Both the position numbers and the translations under genes were made by a program. Source: Mnemiopsis leidyi (Eukaryota; Ctenophora; Tentaculata; Lobata; Bolinopsidae). From it: 29,978 nucleotides of DNA. This document shows positions 11,370-21,304 of the stretch, piece after piece; position 1 is the first letter of the stretch, and each line of letters opens with the position of its first letter. The notes beneath the pieces were generated by a model. It was not told the origin of the DNA. It did not search any database and saw only the letters and a list, made by a program, of their open reading frames with translations. The stretch covers positions 17,203 through 47,180 of the forward strand of contig JH153143.1 in assembly GCA_000226015.1 (NCBI GenBank). Reading direction: 5' to 3'.

Positions 11370-13346
11370 ATTATTTGCTCTTTAATCCCCGTTTGATTTG
11401 TCAAATGGATTTTAGTTCTAATTAAACCTAAAAGATATAAGGCACTTGACCAATTTGCGTCATGCACAACTTTTTCTAAGATATTTTTGCCACAGTTTTG
11501 ACTGCAAATTGTAAATAATGTCACAATGTAACTTGTCAATAATTTCACTGTTTTATCTTCGTCAAATAAGCTATCAGGTAGGCGGGGTGATGTAGTGAAC
11601 AAAACTGTAAGTAACAATCCAATAAGATAATGTTGCTACATCTGAGAAAGCTTAAGGAGCATCCATCTTGCAAGCTGTAGGCTACTTTAAACACCATGTA
11701 ATTCTGTTTCAGCTCTGTTGTACAACACAACGTCTCTTCTGAACACCACTTCCGCAACATCCGCTCTTATAATTGAGATTAAATTATCCGCAAATTAAGC
11801 AACGAGCATTCATGTCAAAAATCGTACTGATTCTCACTTAGCAGGTAATTCTAAACGTCCACTTTTTCCTACCTCGTTAAGGAGAGTAAGCAAGTAAACA
11901 ACCGGCGAGGACGGTGAACTGACCACTATACAGGGATCTCGCCCACTCAGTTGATGGAGATCGATTCGTAAATGAAATAAATTAGTTGTTTGAGTTGTCA
12001 GTGAAGTGAGAATTGTCATTATACTTAAAGAAGGTGGACATGGTTGTGGTTTCACCTGATTAGCCAGCCCTAGATCGAGTAATTGATATAAAAGTAGCTC
12101 TATCAGATTCATTGCAGTTGCAGCAATCTACTGCCTGCAATTTGTTTAATATTGTAGTTGTAGTTATACCTATTTTTGACAAATATTTTGTCGTACGTCC
12201 TGTCGATCTTTCTTTCACCATTAAAGACATTTAATTCTGAATCGAGTCAATAGAAACATATTTAGTGTGAATGCTTTATATCGTCACAACCTGGTCCCAT
12301 TGAAAACACAAATACTGTAAGCGATAAAGGTGTGACGACCCTAACCCTATCCCTAAGATTCTTTAAGTTTAGTTGATAAATGTTGAAATCCTGAAGTCGG
12401 ACCTATAAAAACCTAGTGCAGGTAGCATTGTGTCTGACTTTGTCATTCGAAGCGAATAGACTTAGAGGAATAAAATGTGCGGGAGGGTGCGCCGTACAAC
12501 ATAGTAGCAATGAAGTCCTTAACTACCCGGACAATTCAGCAGGGTGCGTATTGTTCTGCGCCCTCGTTATCAACTTAAACAATGTCACCCCCCAACGTTC
12601 CCTGCTCTAGGATCTAAACAATGCTCCCCACTCCCCCCATAGAAAATACACTTCCTGCATCTCCAATCATAATATGGTGAAAATGTAAAAGTTTGCTCCA
12701 CATGGATAGTCAGTTGAAATTGAATATTAGAATTCACATAACTACTTTATTCCTAAACTAAAAAAAAGACTTTCAACGCCACAAATTTTAAGAAGAATTT
12801 CCACAAAAGTACGACAGTTAGTTGTTAAAATCCGATGAAAACAAATACTGGTATGGAGAGAGCTCAGAGTAGCACCCTGCTACTTGCAGTAGCGATTAAA
12901 GAGCAGCCAGCATCCTGCTCAAGGTATCTGGTGTGTCACAACACCACCAGTATGATAGCTAACTTGTTAAAACTGCATCCGGCTAGGGTATTGTTCTAAA
13001 GTCGGATAATCCTCCGATTTGTCTGGTCAGCTGAACGCACTGTCGATCTACCGCGTTTTTTTGGGCATGATGTTTTTTGGTGGTTCAAAATAGACTTCTG
13101 TAATTGGCTATATTGTGAAGTCGTTCTAGTTTCTGCTTCATTGCACTTAAAACAGTTTTTGTTATTCTCTTTTTGACTCGGGTGAAAGTCAAAGGATTTA
13201 ATGAAAAATTATCTTTATTCATAATTCAAGGCTCTCTCAAAGCTTTATTTCCGTGACATAAGCGGACTATATCTATATCTAACAAGTTTTCTTTTATAAT
13301 TCTTTTTAACACATCGTCAAATGATAAGGTCATCGTGAAAGTTCGA
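11370..13346. other. Gene-poor interval
   Basis: ATTAAA at about 11422 may be the poly(A) signal of the CD225 gene. Open frames at 11285-12112 on the minus strand have no recognised family or splice context. A second copy of the dispersed repeat lies at 12428-12502. Near 12341 a short telomere-like CTAACCCTATCCCTAA occurs once. A GTAGCA-CCCT-GCTAC hairpin lies near 12870. No gene is supported. Confidence 0.5.
12428..12502 (+). repeat. Dispersed repeat, copy 2
   Basis: This is collinear with 6866-6940 and contains TGTCTGACTTTGTC, then GAATAAAATG, GCGGGAGGGTGCGC and GTACAA. The interval between the first two blocks is different sequence in the two copies. Its limits are not defined by inverted repeats or a target duplication that I can see. 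Confidence 0.55.
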
Positions 13347-14922
13347 ATGAACATGACAGAAACCGTTGGAGGGGCCATCTGGGCTGAACTCATCAAAGAA
13401 ATTTTGAAGCCCACATCGCTCATTCATCAAGTAAGGCTGTTTTTGATTTATGCTAAAAATTTAATTGTTCATGATTTTGGTCAAAATCGTAAAATAAGAT
13501 AGAAGTAGAACAGAAAAAATCCATTCGCTAATTCTAGTTATTGAACATCTACAAAATTACGTATTTACATATTGATATTGTCTCCCTTCAGGCACTGTTT
13601 CCTTTGACTACGGCAAGCATCTCCGAAGTATTGAGAGGTGGAAGCCGAACAATTCAATTACCTCCAGTACAACTTAATCTTCCTCTACCACATCTGTCTC
13701 TACTGAACCCTTCATCTACAACAGATTCCTGTAAAACAAAGTACTGTTTACAGTTACATAAAACAGACGGTTTACAGAGACATCACACTTCCCAGAATGT
13801 ACCACTACCAAGTAGCAAATCCTTCCTCATAGAGGATCTGTTAAAGGAGAGTGTGAGGAGGGTATCAGGAATAAAACCGGAACTAAACAGTATACGTGGC
13901 AGTGGAGTAGAGAGGAGTACGTGCGGTGGAGTAGAGAGGAGTACGTGCGGGGTGATGTCAATGACCTGCAGTTCGGGAGGGTTGGGACACGGCCCCAGGG
14001 GGGAGGGTTGTCATCATGTCTCCAGTCGTATTGCTAGACGTTCAGGTTAGCTCACTTTACCCCACAATGTACATCACAATCAGACATGTTTAAAAATCAC
14101 TTATGGCTTATACTAACAAAAAAAACATATTATTACTTATGGCAGACCTTAGGGTTTCTGTTTCCTGACCATTAATCTTCCTCAGATCCTTTGGCAGACT
14201 CAATTGAGGCGGAATTTCATAGAAGATCGCTGAGAAAAGAACGAACTGTGTTTACAAAATCACAACTTTCAAAGTTAAAAGCAAGGTAAATTTCAAATTG
14301 TTTTAAGTATGATTATAAGAAACAAATAAACCAAAACGATTTGCACTATCTATCTGCACTATAACAGCCTCCTGATCGTTGCCACGTTATTCAATTTCAG
14401 CCTAAAAACAACAGTCTGCTCTTGTCTAAATCAGACTGAAAGACTCTGACAGCACATAAAACCCGCAGGTTTTGCTACCAGAAGTACTTGTCGTCAGAAG
14501 AGAGGGCCCAACTAGCCTGCTCCCTGTCTCTGACAGAGGAGCAGGTCCAGAGGTGGTTTCAAAACAGACGAGCCAAGGTCAAGAGACAGGAATCCACCAC
14601 AACATCGAGGGTAATTTACAATCCTTTCTCGTTTAATACTCCTAGCCTGGGCCGATTATCAACAAAACCTGAGCCAATTATCAAAAACTTTTTCTAACTT
14701 TGAGTTTTAATTCCCTAGCAGATCAAACAAGATACCGAATTATAATTTCTCGCTATAGATTAATCCAGCAGTAAATAAAACATGCAAACTCTCCAGATGG
14801 AAGAAGGATCAGAAAATTGTGAGAAAGTTGAGCCCATGATTCAACACCTCAGTAAGAGCAACAAAACACTTGATATGCTCATTGGGAACACTGGAAAACG
14901 ATTACCAATTTTACCAAAATAA
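13347..14922 (+). CDS. ANTP-class homeobox transcription factor, Bar/Bsx-like
   Basis: Exons are 13347-13430 (uncertain first exon), 13592-14045, 14186-14285, 14469-14610 and 14797-14922. All junctions are in phase, giving about 302 residues. Residues of the homeodomain run from [20 protein letters not shown] to [17 protein letters not shown] then AKVKRQ. The invariant L16, F20, W48, F49, N51 and R53 are present. An intron splits codon 19. [20 protein letters not shown] matches the Bar/Barx/Bsx style (YLSxxER, LSLTE). An upstream [11 protein letters not shown] motif resembles the N-terminal SFFIEDIL of Bsx, probably an eh1-like corepressor site. Unusual features are Arg at position 47 (normally a hydrophobic residue or Thr), Ala at 54 and Lys at 17. 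A short duplicated GVERSTCG occurs in the second exon. The family call is from memory, so Barx, Not or a lineage-specific gene remain possible. The first exon also has a competing antisense reading. Confidence 0.85.
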
Positions 14923-14925
14923 AGA

Positions 14926-14931
14926 AATAAA
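14926..14931 (+). terminator. Poly(A) signal of homeobox gene
   Basis: AATAAA begins four bases after the TAA at 14920-14922. This supports 14797-14922 as the last coding exon and implies a very short 3' UTR. Confidence 0.6.
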
Positions 14932-15829
14932 ACGAACTTATCGAACCTTCGTTCTTTGCTACTCATTCAAAGCGATTTTCAGAAAGGATTTTACAATTAC
15001 ATTTTGAAATGCCATCATGTATATTGGAAAAAATTAAGATTTTATGCAATTTTAAGCTTTATTAGCTGATGCTTTAAGTTTATGTTCGGATTAGAACTTT
15101 TCATTTATATAACAACTCATGATTTGTGTGTGCAACATTTGTATAAATTGAAATATATTATCACTTAATGCATGGATGTCTAAGTGATTGATATCTTTCC
15201 ATCATGATATATGCGTTATTTCTTCTCAGAAACTCTAGACAACGAACATCAGCTGTCAGCATTGAAACCTGATTACCAAACAAAAATCATATGCTACTCT
15301 GCCCTTCAGGATAGTTACGTAGGAAACATAGTACATATTTTGTCCAAAGAAAGGCCGTTACAGGATATTTACAAATTACATAGGATACATAGAATTGTTT
15401 CCAAAGAAAGGCCCTTATACACTCAGACGTCTATTGTTTACTAAAAAGCTATGATGAGAATTTACTGATCAATGTGGTAGAATCACAACTCAAAGACTAG
15501 AACAGAAAACAAAGGCTTACAAACAAAGAAGTTTCGAGGACTGAAAGACAGTTTCTGTGCTTCTATTCCATGCTATACCGCGAGTCGATAGTACTTTTGA
15601 ATTTGTTGTGCTTTTTTGTTAACTTTAAGATGTTTCACATTATTATTTACTGTTCTACATTATTGTATCGAATTTTTCGCCCTAAATTTTCAGGATAAAC
15701 TCCACCATGTCATTCTGTTTCTACGGTGATTTGATACAAAGTAATACAATTTATATCTTGTATTACAGTAGCTTCATGAAAGTCTTAAGAAATAATATAG
15801 GCTGGTAAGTTGCCTAGTGATAGAGAAAG
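14932..15829. other. AT-rich interval, no gene called
   Basis: An open frame at 15211-15444 contains an imperfect duplication (CCAAAGAAAGGCC words near 15344 and 15401) and has no recognised family. A short ATG frame near 15706 ends at a CAG boundary but joins nothing in phase. I see no further gene. The 5' exon(s) of the downstream phosphodiesterase gene could lie here. Confidence 0.45.
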
Positions 15830-15934
15830 ATGGAGAAGGTGGCAGTGTTACTGATCATGACAGCGGCATGTAAACCCGTCATATCGACCGTCAATATAAC
15901 TAACGGTACTAGACCTCAATCCTCATCATCCTAA
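15830..15934 (+). CDS. Possible signal-peptide ORF of the downstream phosphodiesterase gene
   Basis: The ATG at 15830 opens 34 codons. MEKVAVLLIMTAACKPVIS looks like a cleavable secretion signal: a charged start, a hydrophobic core and a small-residue end. It lies just upstream of the first clear exon of a secreted-type PLC-like protein. However, no GT donor in it joins the exon at 15938 in the needed phase, except a very early one at 15847. The connection is therefore unresolved; it may reflect an unusual splice, a sequence error or chance. Confidence 0.35.
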   Translation: MEKVAVLLIMTAACKPVISTVNITNGTRPQSSSS

Positions 15935-15937
15935 CAG

Positions 15938-18900
15938 AACATCACCAAACTGCTCACATCAGATCAACGGGTGAGCAGAAAAGCTGGAGCTTACTTTTAC
16001 ATTTTACCCCGTTACCGCAATTTAACACTATTTTTGAGGGTCTCAAAACCTCGAGGCAAAAATTCGACAGCAGAAAGGCTGAGGCTTATTTTTCAAAACC
16101 TCGAGGCAAAAACTTGAGAAGTACCACCTTTGGCCGATGTTTTTGAAGTTGCAAAACTAAAGATCAGATCACATTATTTGGATGATCAATAATCGAGTAC
16201 CTAGATTTAGCTCCACTATAAACTTAGTGTCTCAAAACTAAACTATTTCCTATCTCTCCCGCCTCAGTATATCAGGAGCTTGTAGCCTACAACTCTCAAA
16301 CTTCACATTACTCGGGGCTCACAGTGCCGGAGCAGGGGCGTACGGAAATCTAGAGATTCTCCCTGGGATAACAGCCCCGGACTGTGAAGTCAGGAACCAG
16401 GATATTTCCTTCTCGGACATGCTGGAGTCAGGTACAGAGATTAGTTATGACCGATGGGTATGAACGGCTCATATCGGTTGTAGGCTAGTATAGTCATAAA
16501 TGGCACATGAATCATTGAATACCTCATTTTGTGTTTACTCACATATTATGCAGATCTTATAATTTCTTGGCAAGACAATTTTGTGGCAGAGCTTGATACT
16601 TCTATTACTTGAACCGAGGAATTTCATTGCCTTCAAATTTGACATGTCAAAGCTTAATCATGTTGATTTGTGTTTATTGGAAAATTTTTGCGCCGACTTG
16701 ACCGTGGATTTCTCAAACAGGTGTAAGATATTTTGATGTAAAAGTTCGACATCGACACTCAGTTCTGATACGAATATTTCAGACTGTGATAATCCCTGTT
16801 CCGGTACCCTATGTTCTTTATTTTGCTCCGATAAAGATATCATTGTATTTTAAAATTTATGTTATTCATTTATGTGATTCAGATTATCAATCCATACGAA
16901 GCAGAATTTACTTAGAGCCCTTGAAGTTGACTTGGAAAGCTTATATACTACTTACTAGCATAGATTTTTGTTTCAGATTCAAAAAATTAAAAGGTTCTCA
17001 AGAAGACAAGTCATGAGCACGTCAGAAGATTCACTTATTCAAACGTCAACGACAAATTCTGTTGAGGTAAAACTAAAACCTACTTATTATTAACTTTAAG
17101 TAGCGACTTCACTTCAAGATCAAGTTGAATAAGGCTTTAAATCGTATATGAACCTAAGTTCTTTACATTTATAAATAAAACTAATGTGTCACCTAAAACT
17201 ATTTAAATCAAATTTCAATTTTAAAAGGAATGTTCTTCAGGACAATCTGGATGATTTATCACAGATCAGGAAAAGAAGAAGCTCCCTCCCATCTCTGCCT
17301 AAAAATACGTTGTTTTTGTATCATGATGGAGCCTACAGTAAACCAATAGAAGATGCCCTCAAAGAAATTGACACATGGCTAGGTGATTTTCTTTCGATAG
17401 TCATAACATTTGCTGAATATATTATATCGATTGATTTGACCACTTTTACAGTGACATTATAGAGTATAGACAATAAGAATAGAATACCATCAAGATAACT
17501 ATTACTATAAGTGTAATAACACCACGATAATCATTAACAACATCTGACGTCATCAGCACCATGAACCGTCACACAACTTAAACGTAGCACCGACACCTTG
17601 AACATGTCACCACAATGATCATTGATCACCTTGAACATGTCACCACAATGATCATTGATCACCTTGAACATGTCACCACAATGATCATTGATCACCTTGA
17701 ACATGTCACCACAATGATCATTGATCACCTTGAACATGTCACCACAATGATCAGTTGATCACCTTGAACATGTCACCACAATGATCATTGATCACCTTGA
17801 CATGTCACCACAATGATCATTGATCACCTTGAACATGTCACCACAATGATCATTGATCACCTTGACATGTCNNNNNNNNNNNNNNNNNNNNNNNNNNNNN
17901 NNNNNNNNNNNNNNNNNNNNNNNNNNNNNNNNNNNNNNNNNNNNNNNNNNNNNNNNNNNNNNNNNNNNNNNNNNNNNNNNNNNNNNNNNNNNNNNNNNNN
18001 NNNNNNNNNNNNNNNNNNNNNNNNNNNNNNNNNNNNACCGCAATGATCATTGATCACCTTGAACATGTCACCACAATGATCATTGATCACCTTGAACATG
18101 TCACCACAATGATCATTGATCACCTTGAACATGTCACCGCAATGATCATTGATCACCTTGAACATGTCACCGCAATGATCATTGATCACCTTGAACATGT
18201 CACCACAATGATCATTGATCACATTGAACATGTCACCGCAAATCGCAAATTTGATTACTACTATTGTTTATTTCAGGAGATCACGCTAACGAGATAGTGG
18301 TACTCAGAGTCACTAACACTGACGACAAACAGGCCGATATATCTGGAGATCTAGCTAGGGCACTATCAGTTATCTCACACACGGGTATAAAGCTATCCTT
18401 CGAAAATTTATCATCTTCTAGAAGTAGAACTCTAATTTCAATGTGGATACTAGACAACTACACAATTAACATAACCTATCGATATACTCCCAACTGAAAT
18501 TAAAGAAATGGCTTATCAATAAATCAGGACTGAACGAGGACAGAAACGCAAATCTAGGAGTTGCAGTGAAGACGAACAAGAGGATAGTATTGTTTCTTAG
18601 ACAGGAAAAACATTGGAAGAAACATGACCCCAGAATTCATCCTATCGTCAAGGTTTGTCTTTCATTCTACACCTAAATTAATTGCAGTACACCTAAATTA
18701 ACTCAAGTACTCTCGAGTCTTGGATATTGAGTTGTTTTCATTCATTAAACGTCACGGAGGAACTACTTATTGCTTGGTTTATAAAAGGGGCTGAGTAAGT
18801 CTAAAGAAGACATATCATGTGAAATTATTTTGTAACATTTTTTTCAGTTGGACACGACAGTGAATTTACACAAGAACTGTGTAGTAACTACAACTTTGTT

Positions 18901-21304
18901 CGCTCAGAAGTTCAGACAGAGACAAAACCACCATATCGTAAGTCTCTCAACTTACTTACCACCATATCGTAAGTAACATTTCTTATTATCTCGTGGTTTT
19001 TGTCAAGTTTTTATGTCAAGTTGTTGAGTGATTTGTTTGATTCTTTAATACAAAAAGTTTGACAAAAAAATTCACGATTTATTGAAAACTGCTGTCAAAA
19101 TTATATCTTTACTTCGCTTGATAGAAAGGTTTAATGTGATCTAATAGCAAAAATCACAAAACTAGAAGTCATCCCAAAAAATTTTAACAAAAATCATTTA
19201 ATCGGATGTCATTAATCAAATAAAACCTATTCTTATGATCGATATTTTAAATGAAAGCCGGAAAAAAAGACGAAAATAAAATCAGTCACAAAATATCAGA
19301 TACTGAGGTTTTAACTCACTAATACACATCAATTGTGGTATTTAATCATGGACAGTGGACACTCTGAAAATAACAGATTCTGAGACAAATACAGACATAG
19401 TTGTCTTTTCTGTGATAATTTAAGACACAATTTAGATATTGACGAATTGAATGCACATTTTATTACTGATTTGCAGTCAAAATACAAATACCGACTATAT
19501 TATTGGTAATTTACAAATTTATAATATCATCACTTGTCCCGCATTGTTTGATAGTATAACATGCCCCTGATTCACAAAAAATAATCAAACCGAACGTCAC
19601 TGAGTCACGTGACGTCACTCCATTGAACGGTGTTTGCGTCGTACATAAATAACGTTCTTGTCCGTTGCTATGACAACTCGCTTTACTGGAGGCGGCTGAA
19701 GACCTGAGACAATAGATATACAGAAGAGTTTAAACTTTAATCTTAATCGACAAAAAATCACGATAGAAAATGCATTGACTAGAACTTCTAGTAGAAGTGA
19801 TAAAACAGATATTCAGATAAACTGCAACTGGTTTATCAATTTGATGATATCAAAGATGAAGTATGAGAATTTCAGATGCTAGCTAACTAGATAACTAGAT
19901 AACTATACAGCCTACTACCTAGAAAAAGAAGCTATGTGACTCACTAGAATCGTTGGTGTGGTGTGAAGGTGAACAATCAAGTTTCTTCCTCTTGTTCGGT
20001 CGAGAATCGAGCGCTAACAGGTTGTTCGTTTCTGATAGAGAATCTTTGTTTACTTGTGTGTAAACGAACACATGTTTAATTTCTGAGTGAAGCGAGTGAT
20101 ACATATAACTTTGAGTAAACTCATGCTGATCACAATATACAGTACAAGGAGGTGGGTAACGTTAGAGTCATGATGGTTTCTAGATTTTGTAGAAATAAAC
20201 TTTTTTCAAGTTCGAATTCCAGTTTAACTGTAATCATAGAAACAAGTTATGTAATTTTACTGATATAGGTAGAGTGATAAATCGCGCAACCTGACAACGG
20301 TGGTAAGATTGAGGTTGCCATGGTTGACATGGCGCTGCTCGTGCCAAATCCAGAATCTTTTGATCTGACGTCATCCTTGTTGGAGCACGTGCAAGTGTTG
20401 TTACCAGGGCAACACGTGTTGTTGTCATGGTAACACGTGTTGTTTGTGTTGGGGCTAAACGAGGAAGTTTCATGCTTGTCACTGATGTCTAGGTAGTTGT
20501 TTGTCCTCAACTTCTGACTGCTGTCTTGAGGTTTTATCGCACTGAAAGTTTTAAAAACGTATAGCAAAATTCTTCCTTTTGACAGAGCTGTGACCTTGTA
20601 CGATTCTGCTGAACCTATCACTGATCACTATAGGGATCACATTGTCTTACCCGAAAAGCCACTAAATTAGAACACTGGATACAAATTTCATTATTCAAAC
20701 CACAGACATCGAATATTTTGGTTTGACACTTCACAATCCCAGATCCAAGTCGACTGGTTCCACACATTGAGTAGAATGTGCAACAAGGACTTGGCCAAGT
20801 TGTGTAACACGAGGGAAATAGACAGATTGTCCGACATTAACAGTGTCCTACTCAGGGACTATCACCATCCTCTAAACATTGTGCTCCTTGGTAAGTTTAC
20901 TATGTGATAAGTTTCTAATTATGTGATAAGTTTCTAGGCTAATTAATTGGGTATAATTGCGCGTGCGTTAGTTACTCAGAGATTTATAACATTCTTCTTT
21001 AAGTTTTTCTTAATGATTAGTTAATTCCGCAAAAATCTGGTAAAAAGGTTACAGCTTTCAGATTTAATTTTATAAGTGCAAAATGTATTTTTACCAGCTC
21101 TAATTTGCTTAAATCTTAACCACTGCTGAATCGAAACTGCTTCTCTCAACTTCTAATGAATTTATGAGTGGAACTTGGTGTTCGAGCAATGCTGTCTTAC
21201 ACAATAGTTTTATTTCAGACTATGTAGAAATCGGAGACAAAGACGGGAAACTCATCCGCGAAATAAGAAAGATAAACGAGAAAAATGTGCGTCTTTACGG
21301 TTGA
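15938..21304 (+). CDS. Secreted-type PI-PLC X-domain-like phosphodiesterase
   Basis: The family (PLC-like TIM-barrel phosphodiesterases) cleaves phosphoinositides or related phosphodiesters with two histidines. In-phase exons: 15938-15970, 16268-16431, 16721-16803, 16977-17066, 17241-17382, 18277-18384 (or to 18423), 18528-18652, 18848-18937, 20743-20890 and 21219-21304. Together they encode about 355 residues, ending INEKNVRLYG. An N-terminal CSHQINGISGACSLQLSNFT precedes LLGAHSAGAGAYG, which holds the first catalytic His. NQDISFSDMLESG then VRYFDVKVRH is the second X-domain strand. FLYHDGAY holds the second His. DALKEIDTWLGDHANEIVVL and AVKTNKRIVLFLRQE follow as in secreted fungal and plant-like members. 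The fold closes with HPLNIVLLDYVEIGD. The 5' end is unresolved. The donor at 16804 is weak, and the small exon 16977-17066 is supported only by phase. The protein is probably extracellular because of its Cys pattern and the nearby signal-like ORF. Its last two exons are interleaved with BORA. Confidence 0.83.
17592..18240. repeat. 33-bp minisatellite in a phosphodiesterase intron
   Basis: About 14 visible copies of a 33-bp unit, CATGTCACCACAATGATCAT then TGATCACCTTGAA, lie inside the intron 17383-18276. Copies are nearly identical, with A/G at one site (CACCACAA or CACCGCAA) and a few single-base length variants. TGATCA-TTGATCA makes each unit partly palindromic. Since 33 is eleven codons, both strands show long artefactual open frames (MIIDHLEHVTT on +, FKVINDHCGDM on -). 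Confidence 0.95.
17872..18036. other. Assembly gap of 165 Ns inside the minisatellite
   Basis: The gap is exactly 165 bases, five times the 33-bp unit. The flanks (CATGTC before, ACCGCAATG after) keep the repeat in register. The true copy number here is unknown. Confidence 0.98.
18927..18974 (+). repeat. Duplicated splice donor
   Basis: The 17-bp sequence ACCACCATATCGTAAGT occurs at 18927-18943 and again at 18958-18974. Both contain the same ATC-GTAAGT donor. The first donor (exon end 18937) is in phase with the next exon at 20743. The second would leave the wrong phase and quickly reach a stop. Confidence 0.85.
19600..19677. promoter_or_regulatory. CRE, E-box and X-box-like cluster in an intron
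   Basis: Near 19605 the sequence GTCACGTGACGTCAC overlaps an E-box (CACGTG) with a full CRE palindrome (TGACGTCA). At 19664-19677, GTTGCTATGACAAC matches the RFX X-box pattern with two half-sites around AT. The cluster lies in the 1.8-kb PLC-like intron, and past the 3' end of BORA. It resembles a promoter or enhancer, but I see no first exon that it would clearly drive. Confidence 0.4.

Noticed and set aside
12336-12352. Telomere-like CTAACCCTATCCCTAA
   Set aside because: A single short imperfect run, not an array; chance is sufficient.
13347-13430. Resemblance of the first homeobox-gene exon to a p31comet-like segment
   Set aside because: Only a loose hydrophobic pattern match over 25 residues, and the following exon does not continue that family.
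16559-16615. Alternative terminal exon of the phosphodiesterase (DLIISWQDNFVAELDTSIT then stop)
   Set aside because: It is in phase, but it would discard the conserved VRYFDVKV strand encoded at 16721, which clearly continues the domain.
17592-18240. CRISPR-like array of 33-bp repeats
   Set aside because: There are no spacers: units are directly head to tail in an intron of an animal gene. It is a minisatellite.
17534-18297. Long open frames on both strands over the 33-bp repeat and N gap
   Set aside because: They arise because 33 is a multiple of three. The flanking exons splice in phase around the region.
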